The notes below the pieces were generated by a model. It was not told the origin of the DNA. It was given only the letters and a program-made list of their open reading frames with translations, and did no database searches. Below, piece after piece: positions 27,810 to 37,025 of a stretch of DNA of 64,000 nucleotides. The translations under genes were made by a program, and so were the position numbers. How positions within the stretch are numbered: the stretch's first letter is position 1; each line of letters begins with the position of its first letter. This DNA comes from Hirsutella rhossiliensis (lineage: Eukaryota; Ascomycota; Sordariomycetes; Hypocreales; Ophiocordycipitaceae). Location of the stretch: the NCBI RefSeq assembly GCF_020360975.1, contig NW_025408677.1, positions 2,046,001-2,110,000 on the forward strand. The letters are read 5' to 3'.

Positions 27810-27814
27810 GTTAA

Positions 27815-28620
27815 CGAATAACTCTATACGCTATAAGAAGGAGGAGGCGGGAGAGAGAGAGGTAGATATATCTATTATAGAAGTTAGTATAATAAAATAT
27901 AGCCTCCTACTCTATAAGGTAAGGAACTTATTAGTTAAAGTTATTATTATTATTAGGGCTATTATTACTATTATAGCTATTACTATAAGTATATATTAAT
28001 AGAGCGGCCTATATAGCTAGGAATAAACTAACGCCTTAAGTAGAGTAAAACTTACTTATTACTACTACTACTATAGTTAAAGAAGGAAGAAAAGAAAGGG
28101 AAGGAGGAAAGGGGGGATGCTACCTTATATACCCTTAGGTAGAGGAGGCTACCTAAGGCTAAGGGGACGGGTAACCTAAGGCTTACGTAGGTCTAGGCCG
28201 GCTGCCGGCTACTTAGGGGCGTATATAATAGGTTATGCCCTTATTTAAATAGCTAGCTAGCTAATAAGTATAGAGCTAGGTTCCGGCTACTTAGGCTAAT
28301 AAGCGCGGGGATAATAGGGCTAGTGGGGCTAGTACTATTAATAGGAAAGGGTAGGGTAGAGCTAGCGGTATAGGCTTAATAATATAGAAGCCGTTAATAA
28401 GGTAGCGCCGCACCGCGCTTAAGGGAGGGTATTATATAAGAGTCTTTAACTATTATAGGTTATAGGCTTAGGCTATAGCCTAAGCTATATAGTTATATAT
28501 AGAGGGCCGGATCCTATATATATATATATAAGCTAGCCGCGTATAAAAGAGCTTTATATAGCTTATTAATATTATTTTATAGACGGCACCTATATATACG
28601 CCTCTACTTACTCTATAATA
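27815..28620 (+). mobile_element. Right part of outer family-II LTR element
   Basis: It is co-linear with about 26,321-27,126 of the inner copy, but with many more C-to-T/G-to-A changes. It ends in a 186-bp LTR at 28,435-28,620, preceded by an AAGGGAGGGT purine tract. Together with 1-391 this is the 3' end of the oldest element in the stack. Confidence 0.82.
28435..28620 (+). repeat. 3' LTR of outer family-II element
   Basis: It starts TATAAGAGTC like the inner LTRs, has the same 186-bp length and ends CTCTATAATA. It is more AT-shifted than 7,575-7,760, which supports an older age. Confidence 0.85.
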
Positions 28621-28683
28621 TATATTAGTTTTATAAAAAAGGGTTTTTTCTTAATTATTAAATATTAATATAAGGTTAATCTT

Positions 28684-28788
28684 ATATATATATATATATA
28701 CTAGCTATATATAAAAGAGCTTTATATAGCTTATTAATATTATTTTATAGATAGTACTTATATATATATATCTACTTACTTTATAATA
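28684..28788 (+). repeat. Truncated family-II LTR remnant
   Basis: It matches the 3' half of the family-II LTR (ACTAGCTATATATAAAAGAG... to TTTATAATA) directly downstream of the outer element. It is strongly AT-shifted, and the 5' half is missing or unrecognisable. Confidence 0.6.
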
Positions 28789-29290
28789 GCGTGCCCCTTA
28801 TCTTTATAAGTAAAGATAATATTATTACTATATTTAAAGGTATTAAATATAAAAGTTAACTTAAGGGATACTAAGGAAGTTACTTAATAAATCTAAATAA
28901 CTATAAGCTACTAAGTTAATAAGGAAACCTATTCCTTTTTATACTTTATATTTTTTTTATTACTTATATATAGCCTTTAGGGCTATAGTAAGGCTAATAA
29001 GTATTAATAGTCCTAGCTAGCTTTAGAGCCTAGGGGCTTATAACTAATTAAGGAAAGGGTAGCTATAAAGGCAAAGATAAAGGAAAGGTTAGTTTAGTTC
29101 CTCCTACGTAGTATTTTTCCTCCCTAAGGGCCCTAGGTTATACTTTATATATATATATATATATAGTTATACCTATAGACTCCCTCTTTTAAGTAAGATA
29201 GCGTAATCTATACCCTCTTTCTTTAATATAAAGACCTAATAACTAGTAATACTAACCCCTTACTATTAATTTTAACTTTATAAATTTTAT
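28789..29290. repeat. AT-rich RIP-mutated relic at block edge
   Basis: It still lacks CA/TG and contains (TA)n runs near 29,143-29,166, but matches no element above. It is probably the tail of another repeat. Normal dinucleotide use begins at about 29,290. Confidence 0.5.
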
Positions 29291-29850
29291 ATACACTTCT
29301 CGTATCTCTCTTCGCGAGAGCTTTCAGCCGTATATACGTATACTACAGCAGTCCAACGCTAATAGGTAGGTCCTCCTTGCCGACTATAACTAACATTTTA
29401 GACAGACGCAAGGCACGGATTGCCCGAGACGAGAGTCGGACTTTTGTCTCCTAATAAAATGCAAGTTAAATACTTGCATACTCTTATTTTCGACATGCAC
29501 CATGCATGCGCTGACAAATCAATGGCGGTTGCTCTCGATATAGCTTCGGCAGTCGCGAGCACGTCACCGGGCGCCCGGGTAGCGCAATGGATCATCGGCC
29601 CCTCGCTGTAACGGGAACCTGTCCGGGGCGCGTGTCGCAGCGGCCAGCCGCGGTAGCCGGTACCTCGCGCGGGTGGTCGCGGGTACCAGAGGCCCAGCGG
29701 GAGAGGGCAAGGTACTGTACCTTCTACGGTACTGGGCGCGTCCACTGGCGGCGCTGAAGGCGGGCGAGCGGGAGTTGAAAAACAGCAATCAAACCTCGTT
29801 CATCACCGGTCGGAGACGAGACGCGTCGCGGCCACAAGGGACAATGCGTC
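29291..29850 (+). promoter_or_regulatory. 5' flank of the double zinc-cluster gene
   Basis: About 560 bp of normal-composition DNA between the RIP block and the start codon at 29,851. The last 250 bp are GC-rich. Short overlapping open frames occur on both strands but none has convincing coding character. No TATA element is obvious. It must hold the promoter of the downstream gene, inferred from position only. Confidence 0.35.
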
Positions 29851-32427
29851 ATGGGGTGTCGCGTGTGCCGGGCGAGAAAGGTGAGTGCGAGTGCCCATCC
29901 GTCGGTCCGTCGGGAGCTGACCGGGTCGGGGCATCGCACAAGGTCAAATGCGACGGACGGCCCAACGGCTGCCGCAACTGCGAGCGCCTCGAGCTCGACT
30001 GTCTCGGCGGCGCCGCTGAGGGCGCGGCCGTGTCGTCGTCGTCGCCGCGCAAGATCCGCACCTACCGCTCGTGCCAGAGCTGTCGCCTCAGCAAGACCAA
30101 ATGCAACGGCGTGCGCCCCTGCTGTGCCCGGTGCGCCGCCAAGGGCCTCGACTGCCTCTACGACGGCGGCTCGGCCCCGCGCTGGACCAGCAGCCTGACG
30201 ACGGGCTCCCTCTCGCCCGACCACCGTGATGCCGACGACGCCGACGACGGCGGCGACCCTGCCGCCCTGCCCAAGCTCGTCCCGCCCCGGCGCCACAGCT
30301 CCCCCGACCCCACGACCCCGGCCGACCGGAGGAAGCGGATGCGCGGGCCGGACCACGACGACGTCGAAGCCGCCATGGCCGGCTCGCATCCACTCACGTG
30401 GTGAGTTATGTGCACTCTCTGCTTCTCGCCCTGCCCATTCTCTCATCAGACCAGGCTGTTGTCCCCCGAGCTTCCGGCTGCTCGCAACCTGCGCCGCGTC
30501 GTCGAGCAGTACTTTGCCAACGTCCATCCCCTGCGCTGCTTCGCCTTTGTCCACAAGCCGTCCTTTATGCGCCAGCTCGACCGGGGCCTTGGCTCCGACG
30601 ACGAGTCGGCGCTGCTGCACGTCATCTGTGCCCACGGCGCCAGGTGAGCAGCTCCCGGACAAGGAAGCTCTCCATGGAGACGGGAGTTTCTCCCAAAAGG
30701 GGCCCCCGAGCTGACGCCTGCCTTTCCCGCCATAGATTCCTCGTCCTCGGCAGCTGCCTCCAGGGCGACCTGACCCCTCCCCCGGCCGTCCTGCGCACCG
30801 CCGGCAACCAGTGGGCCAAGCGCGCCGAGTACCTGATGCTCGCAAACTTTGGCAAGATATCCGTCCAGAGACTCATGGTGGGCCCCCTCGCAACGTCTCC
30901 GCCGGGGCTCGTGCTGACGGTGCCGCTGCAGACGGCCATCCTCCTCCACGACTTCCACTTCCGCCTCGGCGAGTACGGTCAGGCGCTCATGCTCAGCGGC
31001 CTGGCCGTCCGCATGGCCCACGCCCTCAAGATCAACACCGAGTGGAGCCCGGACGTGCTGTGCGCCGACGACGGCGACGACGCCGCGCCCTCAGTCGCCT
31101 CGCGCGAGAGCCGCCGCCGCCTCATGTGGGCCTGCTACGTCCTCGACGCCTGGGCCGGCAGCGGCGTCGAGCAGCTCACCCTGCTGCGCGAGAACGACAT
31201 CAAGATCCAGCTGCCCTGCAACGAGCGCAACTTTGGCCTCCGCATCCCCTCCATCACCGAGACCCTCGCCGTCGGACACGTCCTGCAGTTCCTGCCCCCC
31301 GCCATTGTGCCCCGCCGGCCCGCCGCCAACATGGGCATCATGGCCTATTACATTCGCGTCGTGGCCCTGTGGAAGAAGATTGTCCGGTAGGTCCCTCTTT
31401 TCTGTCTCTCTCTCTTGCTTGTCTCTCTCTTTCACAAACTCTTTCTTTCTGTTCCTTGTACAGATCCATCGTCTAACGACGTGGCTGCCTCGCACAGATA
31501 CGTCAACCACCTCCCCCCCAACACTCCGCCCTGGCAGCCAGACTCTCCCTTTGCCGCCCTCGACGCCGACCTGCATCACTGGCGCAGGGAACTTCCCGAC
31601 TTTGTCGAGTACTCGGCCGAGACCATCTATGCCCGCCTCGACTCAAACCAGTTTGGTGCCCTGGTGCTGATACATTGCACCTACCACCACAACTACCTCG
31701 AGCTCTACAAGCTCACCATGCCCGACCTCTTCAAGCTGGCCAAGCCCCTCGTCTTCCCGCCCGAGCATCGCGACTTTCTGCAAACCGCGCAGGCGAACTG
31801 CTACTATCACGCCCGCCGCATCACCGACATCTTGGCCGACGCCGCCGAGCACGGCGCGCGCTTCCTGTCGGATAGCTTGCTGCCCTTTTTCGTCTACGAT
31901 AGCAGCCGCGTCATGCTGTACTACGTCGCACGGCTCCTCGACCCCAACTGGACGGATGCCGAGACCAAGATGAGGGACGCCATCAAGGCTGTCGAGAACA
32001 ACAGCCGTGTCCTGCGGCTGATGTCTACCCTCTTTCCCATTGCGCAGTCCCTGGTGAGACCTCTTGTCAAGCGAGGAATCTGTTGAGTCTTAAGAGGCCT
32101 CTTCACGCATGTGCGCGAAGCTGACGTTTCCCCGCAAAGTCGGTCACGATTGAACGGTGGCTCTTCAAGGTACAGCAAACCGTCAGCCAAGACGAGCTGG
32201 TGAGCAGCTTGCAATCGGAGCACCGGCTGGACGCGCACCGGTCTGAAATGTGAGTTTCCGCCCTGCGAGCCCAGTCTTGCTCCGCTCCGGCTCTGCGCTG
32301 CGAGATATTCTCGACAAGTGGGAGGCTAACCCGGAGGAACCTGTCCACAGACTGAACGGAGCACGGGCCAGCCCGCCGCGGGACTCCTCCGAGTATCTGC
32401 TGCCACCGCTCTCCCTAGCTGCCCTGA

Positions 32428-32461
<34 letters not shown>

Positions 32462-32867
32462 AGACGAACACGGCGAGAAGCGACCGGGCGACGAGTCCCC
32501 CGGAGCCAGCACCGCCGGCTGGAGCACCGTCAACCCCAACGCGGGCAACGGCGGCCCGGCCTCGTGGGATGGAACCAGCCTGGCGGCCCACCAGCTCATG
32601 GGCCTCAGCCAAGAGGTGCCGCCCGCTCGATCCGGCCTGCAGCACGAGCGTCCTGTGTCGATGCAGCTGCTCCCGCGGGGCGTGGCGGCGGCGGCGGCGG
32701 TGGCGGCGGCGCAGCAGCAGCAGCTGCCCATGTGCGAGAGGCTGGATCTGGACGACCTGCAGAACTTTCTGAGCTGGGACATGTACGGCATCATGGAGAT
32801 GGGGGGCGGCGTGTCCAACAATGACATGGACGACTCGGTGTCGCAGTCTTGGACGGGCGCGATATGA
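29851..32867 (+). CDS. Fungal transcription factor with two tandem Zn(II)2Cys6 domains
   Basis: My eight-exon model (29,851-29,880; 29,943-30,400; 30,455-30,643; 30,736-30,877; 30,932-31,386; 31,498-32,053; 32,140-32,249; 32,351-32,867) joins in phase to 818 aa. Residues 3-30 and 54-81 each form a complete C-x2-C-x6-C-x6-C-x2-C-x6-C binuclear zinc cluster; most fungal members have one. Intron 1 cuts the first cluster. The centre (about residues 250-550) carries the helical fungal-specific regulatory domain texture, including a G-L-A-V-R-M-A-H-A-L-like segment. The C-terminus has poly-Gly, poly-Ala and poly-Gln runs, as in activation regions. It should act in the nucleus as a DNA-binding regulator; target genes are unknown. 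Intron 4 is in frame without stops, so its removal is inferred from a good donor, CTGAC branch and CAG acceptor. Confidence 0.85.
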
Positions 32868-34338
32868 AGCGCGCAAGCAGCTCACCGCCTGCTACCAATG
32901 GCAGAGGGAGGGACGACTTGGCTACCGGGAAGGGAGAGACACATGCATATATACACGACCTGATAAGAACGACTCGACGACGAAACGGGTGGGCAAAGGG
33001 GTGAATGGGATGCGGAACCTGCTCCAGCGAGGGGCGAGGCATACAAGACAGAGCGAGGTGGAGCCAGGCGTTGATGCGACATGGTATATAATAAGGGAGG
33101 CTGGTTTGGTAATGTCCAGGCCATGTGGTCGGTCGACACGACCCGTTCTATAGGTAACTACACACTTGTCGACATGGGGACTCTGATCAGACGAGTTACG
33201 GGTGTTCGTATTTGTCTCGGTAGCCGGCGACAGAGGAACGGGCAGAGAGTGAGCCAGTCAGAGTGCCGGAGCGTATGGACCAAGGCTGCAAGCCCGTTCC
33301 CCGCCGGAGACGGAGAAGCCCGTCCAGTATCCATCTCCGGTTCCCACCGCCAGGTCAATCAATACATTATGCACGCGGTAGGTATTCAGCGTTTATTAGT
33401 GTTGCATTCGGCTGTGTACAAGCACCACGTCGTATTAGGATGAAGGTCAAGACTCTCGGCCTTGAAAGGATCAACAATAGAACTGAGGGATCAACTTGTC
33501 TCAACTGGCCAGCGCTCGCCCTGGTCCCGGCGTTGTCTCAGAAGGACAGATCACATGTACGAACACATACATGCCCATTGGCAAAGAGAACGCCGAGAGA
33601 CAGAGCGCCCCTTTTCGTGCTCAGACGAACCGGCCGGCGACTCAGGAACCCGCCGGCAGCCGATTGCAGCGAGACTCAGCCCCGGGCATGATGACCCATG
33701 ACGGCGCCCTACGAAAACTCCCTTTCGGCGTTTCCACTTCGAGATTGGCGGCAAGGCCTAGATTTGAACGCACCTCATGTGCTGCGCATGGAAGAAGCCC
33801 TGCTGTCTCGCAGCATACATTACGTGTTACAGTACTGCATCATAGCGTAATAATCCACCTCAGAGCAACATGTTGCTCCCTCCCGTGCCAAGACAGCTTG
33901 ACCCTGCCATAACCTTTCTGGCTCCACTCCCCAAGACCGACACGTTTCGATATTGTCGTGTAGACTCGCCTGATCTCTCTGGCTGTTCTGGACCAAAGCC
34001 GAAGGCCGTGTCGTCTTCTGGCACCGGCAGCCCCATGCGGAATCTTGTGAGTAACAAGGGAGAACAAGGTTTGCCAAGGGAAGCGGGGGGGCGAACGCAG
34101 TTTGCGTGGGAGCTTGCGGAAAATATGTTATTAACTCACGAGTCCCCGGGGGCATGTGTTCCCTGCGTTCACTGCCTTATTCCTATCTCTTATACACATT
34201 ATTGACGACATACACGACTCGAGCGTTACCCTCAAGAGTCGCCCACCCTCCAGCGACCCCAAGACCAGTGTCAAGGACGAAAAAAAGAGAGAGGCAAAGG
34301 ACGATTCGACCTCGCCCATCCCCAGTCTCGCCACCGCC
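32868..34338. other. Intergenic, no gene supported
   Basis: 3' flank of the regulator, then the 5' flank of the small secreted-protein gene. Several overlapping open frames of 60-160 codons occur on both strands, but none has a credible start, domain or splice structure. Confidence 0.5.
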
Positions 34339-34635
34339 ATGAAGTACGGCATCGTCTCCGTCGCCTGGCTCGCCGTGGCCGGGCTCACCGTGGCCGCGCC
34401 TCCGCAGGCCCGGCTCGACCCCGTGAACCCGCTGCTGGAGTGGCAAGAGCCCGGCGGCTGCTCCGGCGGCTGGAGCGAGGAGTGCATGGGCACCGCCGCC
34501 TTCTGCGCCACGCGGGACGAGGCGCCGTGCCTCAAGAAGCGCAAGGCACCGCCGAGGGCGCAAGCCCCGGGCGAGTCTTCGGCAGCTGAAGTTCCCCTGC
34601 GAGCCCGCAATGTGCGGGAGCGCGGTCTCCGCTGA
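34339..34635 (+). CDS. Small secreted protein, cysteine-containing, unknown
   Basis: Single-exon frame of 98 aa. The ATG at 34,339 (context CCACCGCCATGA) is followed by a typical signal peptide (M-K-Y-G then a hydrophobic core ending near A-A-P-P, residues about 1-20). Four cysteines lie within residues 34-60, spaced x7, x6 and x7. The C-terminal third is basic and Arg-rich, with K-K-R and R-x-R sites that Kex2-like proteases could cut. An in-frame upstream extension exists, but it would bury the signal peptide, so this start is preferred. I do not recognise a family. Small size, secretion signal and Cys content make it an effector or secreted-peptide candidate (inference). Confidence 0.55.
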   Translation: MKYGIVSVAWLAVAGLTVAAPPQARLDPVNPLLEWQEPGGCSGGWSEECMGTAAFCATRDEAPCLKKRKAPPRAQAPGESSAAEVPLRARNVRERGLR

Positions 34636-35578
34636 GGGCGAGGGGCGCCTTCTGGCCACCGATGAAGGCATGGACGGGGAAGCAGGAGCCAAAACATGGT
34701 GCTGAGGCATCTACATCTACGCGCTCTGCCGTGGAACTTGACCCCAATATGGACCGTGGCAAGGATCGACGCGAGCCATCGACCACGGGCCGAGCACTCA
34801 TGCCTCGAGCAAGGCAGATCTGCAGCCAGCGCAAAACAATCGACGATTCGCTTTCTTCGAAGAAAAGAAGTGCAGGCCCCCCCGATTGGATGACTTGGTC
34901 CGGATACCAATAGCTTCTGCACGCGGCAGCACACGACGAAAAGGCGTCCATAGGTATTTAGGAGTCAGCCTTACAGGCCTCTCGGGGAAGGCGTATTAAT
35001 GAGGCAGCGAGTCGGACAGAATCCGACACCACGTGCAAGCCAAGATGGAGATTTGGTTGGAGAGGGAGCGATGCAGCTACACGCTCGAAGATTACAGCTG
35101 GTCACCGCTGCCGCTGCTAACTCAGACATGCGTCGTGGCGCCGCCCTACCATTAAACCGGCCGGCTCTTAGAGCAGGCAGCAGCTTTTCGCCGTCGCAAT
35201 TTGATCGACGATGTTGCCTTGGATTTGGCCAGCAGAGCTTCTGGTCTGCAGGGCACAGCAAGCCACGCCCTAATCACCGCTGCCCTATGCAGCCATGGAC
35301 AGAAGCCGAGGCCGCTGCCGGTCATCTTGACGAAGAGAAAGGCAAATTGACGGCCGGAAGGAGCTAATCTAAAAAGAAAAGAAGCGCGCGGAGGAGAGGA
35401 GGAGGAGGAGGAGGAGGCGGGTTGTCTTGCCGTAATTAGTTATAGGCACATAAGTTATAATGGCGACCGATCTTCTCTTACTTGGCTCGGACTTCCAGCT
35501 TTGCTCAAGGGTTTGTCCGCACCACACGCGCCCTCCCGGACCCAAAGCGGAAGTTTCCGAGACCCGAGAAAAGACAAG
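34636..35578. other. Intergenic, no gene supported
   Basis: 3' flank of the small secreted protein and 5' flank of the amidohydrolase. A GGA-rich run lies near 35,395-35,420. No convincing frame. Confidence 0.5.
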
Positions 35579-36697
35579 ATGCGCCTCGACTTGTTCATCA
35601 GCGCCACCTCCTGGCTTGCCGGCTCGGTCGCTTCGCCCCGACCGTCCGCTGGCGCCGTCCCCACCGGCGCCGTCCCCACCGGTTCCGTCCCCACCGGTTC
35701 CGTCCCCACCGGTTCCGTCCCCACCGGCTCCGTCCCCACCGGCTCCGGCGCCACCCACCAGCAGCGCCGGCAGCCACAAGGACCGGCGCCAAGGGACTCG
35801 TGTTCCGACGCATCGAGCCTGTTTCCAGACGTACCGGCCATCCCCGCCGGCGCCTGGGACTCGCACATCCACGTCACCGACCCGGACGGCTTCCCTCCGC
35901 ATCCGGACGCGCGGTATACGCCGGGCGTCCACACCATCTGGGACAACGGCGCCTTTGAGAACAGCATCCACTGCAAGCACGTCGTCATTGTCCAGCCCTC
36001 CATCTACGGCGCAAACAACACGCTGCTCATCAAATCGCTCGAGGCCATCGGCTCCGGTCACCGCGCCGTCGTCGTGCTCGACGCCGCCGCCGCCAACAAC
36101 CCGGCGCTGCTGCGCTCCTGGCATGGCCTCGGCGTCAGGGGCGTCCGCGTCAATCTCCAGAGCGAAGGCGTCGTTGAGTCGGCCGAGACGCTCGAGCGCC
36201 GGCTCAGGCAATACGCCGCCGCCATCAAGCCGCTCAACTGGGTCCTGCAGCTGTACACCCCCATGGCCCTCATTCCCTCGCTGGTCCATCTGCTGCAGGA
36301 GCTTGACGTGCGCGTTGTCTTTGATCATCTCGGAGCCCCAGCCCTGCCGAGCAACGCAGCCGGCTCGCCCGCCCGCACCCTCCAGCAACCCGCCGGCTTT
36401 GAAGCCCTGATCCACCTCCTCAGCAAGGGGAAGACGTGGGTCAAGATATCCGGCCCCTACCGCCTGTCCAAGAAGCCCTTGGACCCAGATTATAAAGACC
36501 TGGACCCCATCATTGAGAAATTGTTCAAGGTGGCGCCGTCGAGGCTTGTCTACGGCTCCGACTGGCCACACACAAGATTCGAGGGGCAGGACATCAAGCC
36601 GTGGACGAGGCACCTGCTTAGTATGACCAGAGGAGACGACGTGCTACGGCGCAAACTTTTCACGGACAACGCGCAGGAGCTTTGGGGCGCCAAATGA
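35579..36697 (+). CDS. Secreted-looking amidohydrolase (Amidohydro_2 family)
   Basis: Single-exon frame of 372 aa starting at ATG 35,579. Residues 1-20 look like a signal peptide. Residues about 25-56 are six V-P-T-G repeats, followed by a Gln/Pro linker. The catalytic domain begins with the metal-binding D-S-H-I-H motif (His 96 and 98). It continues with V-F-D-H-L-G near residue 250 and ends with Y-G-S-D-W-P-H, whose Asp (near 328) is the usual catalytic/metal ligand. This is the TIM-barrel amidohydrolase pattern seen in 2-pyrone-4,6-dicarboxylate lactonase-like enzymes. The substrate is not known; lactone or aromatic-ring-cleavage products are the family's typical targets. The odd point is the secretion signal plus repeat linker, since relatives are usually cytosolic. 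Confidence 0.8.
   Translation: MRLDLFISATSWLAGSVASPRPSAGAVPTGAVPTGSVPTGSVPTGSVPTGSVPTGSGATHQQRRQPQGPAPRDSCSDASSLFPDVPAIPAGAWDSHIHVTDPDGFPPHPDARYTPGVHTIWDNGAFENSIHCKHVVIVQPSIYGANNTLLIKSLEAIGSGHRAVVVLDAAAANNPALLRSWHGLGVRGVRVNLQSEGVVESAETLERRLRQYAAAIKPLNWVLQLYTPMALIPSLVHLLQELDVRVVFDHLGAPALPSNAAGSPARTLQQPAGFEALIHLLSKGKTWVKISGPYRLSKKPLDPDYKDLDPIIEKLFKVAPSRLVYGSDWPHTRFEGQDIKPWTRHLLSMTRGDDVLRRKLFTDNAQELWGAK
35654..35743 (+). repeat. 15-bp coding minisatellite (VPTG repeat)
   Basis: Six head-to-tail copies of a 15-bp unit (GCCGTCCCCACCGGC and variants), in frame with the amidohydrolase and encoding A/S-V-P-T-G. Near-identical units suggest copy number may vary between strains. Confidence 0.9.
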
Positions 36698-37025
36698 GCC
36701 ATCTCTCTTCTTCAGATACACGCTATTCATGATGCGACGGGGCGTTGCTGGAGTTCCATGTATGTGTATTTTCAGGAGGAAGGATAATGTGTATGTGTGC
36801 GTGTTGCGCAGTCAACAGCCACGTATAATCGGCGTCTTGTGGTTACGTCTTCCCATCATGTAGCTTGGAGAGCGCCATTGTGCTCATGGAATTGAACAGG
36901 CATCCGCCGCCCGTTTGCGCCTACCTTTGAGTCGTCTCGCGTTCCCCGATCGATCCGTGGCATTGCCTGAAGCTTGGCACGGTCGTTTCCTCACGCTGAG
37001 GCGTTCGGTCCCGACGATTCAGTCT
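36698..37025. other. Convergent intergenic spacer
   Basis: Shared 3' region between the amidohydrolase (+) and the nit-4-like regulator (-). No gene or clear terminator motif was recognised. Confidence 0.5.

Larger units (their letters stand above)
1..29290. repeat. RIP-saturated nested retrotransposon block
   Basis: Across this block CA and TG dinucleotides are almost missing on both strands while TA is greatly over-represented, which is the signature of RIP (C-to-T at CpA in repeated DNA). All frames carry dense TAA/TAG codons, and ATG codons appear as ATA. G+C is not uniformly low: parts near 8-12 kb and 22-26 kb keep many CG and GG steps, so the loss is context-specific and not simple AT drift. 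The sequence consists almost entirely of three LTR-element families inserted into one another. The change to normal dinucleotide use is abrupt near 29,290. Confidence 0.95.

Noticed and set aside
1..29290. CRISPR array or tandem satellite
   Set aside because: Eukaryotic context; the repeats are dispersed LTR pairs, not regular spacer arrays.
29398..31579. Many long open frames on both strands over the first regulator gene
   Set aside because: High G+C removes stops in all frames. Only the spliced plus-strand model gives two zinc clusters and in-phase exons.
34181..34200. Sequence close to the Tn5 mosaic end (CTATCTCTTATACACATTA)
   Set aside because: Only about 16 of 19 positions match, and no duplicate or adaptor continues on either side. 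Coincidence is more likely than a library artefact.
35455..36613. Minus-strand ORF of 414 codons opposite the amidohydrolase
   Set aside because: It is the shadow of the GC-rich coding strand; its glycine/threonine repeats are the antisense of the VPTG repeat.
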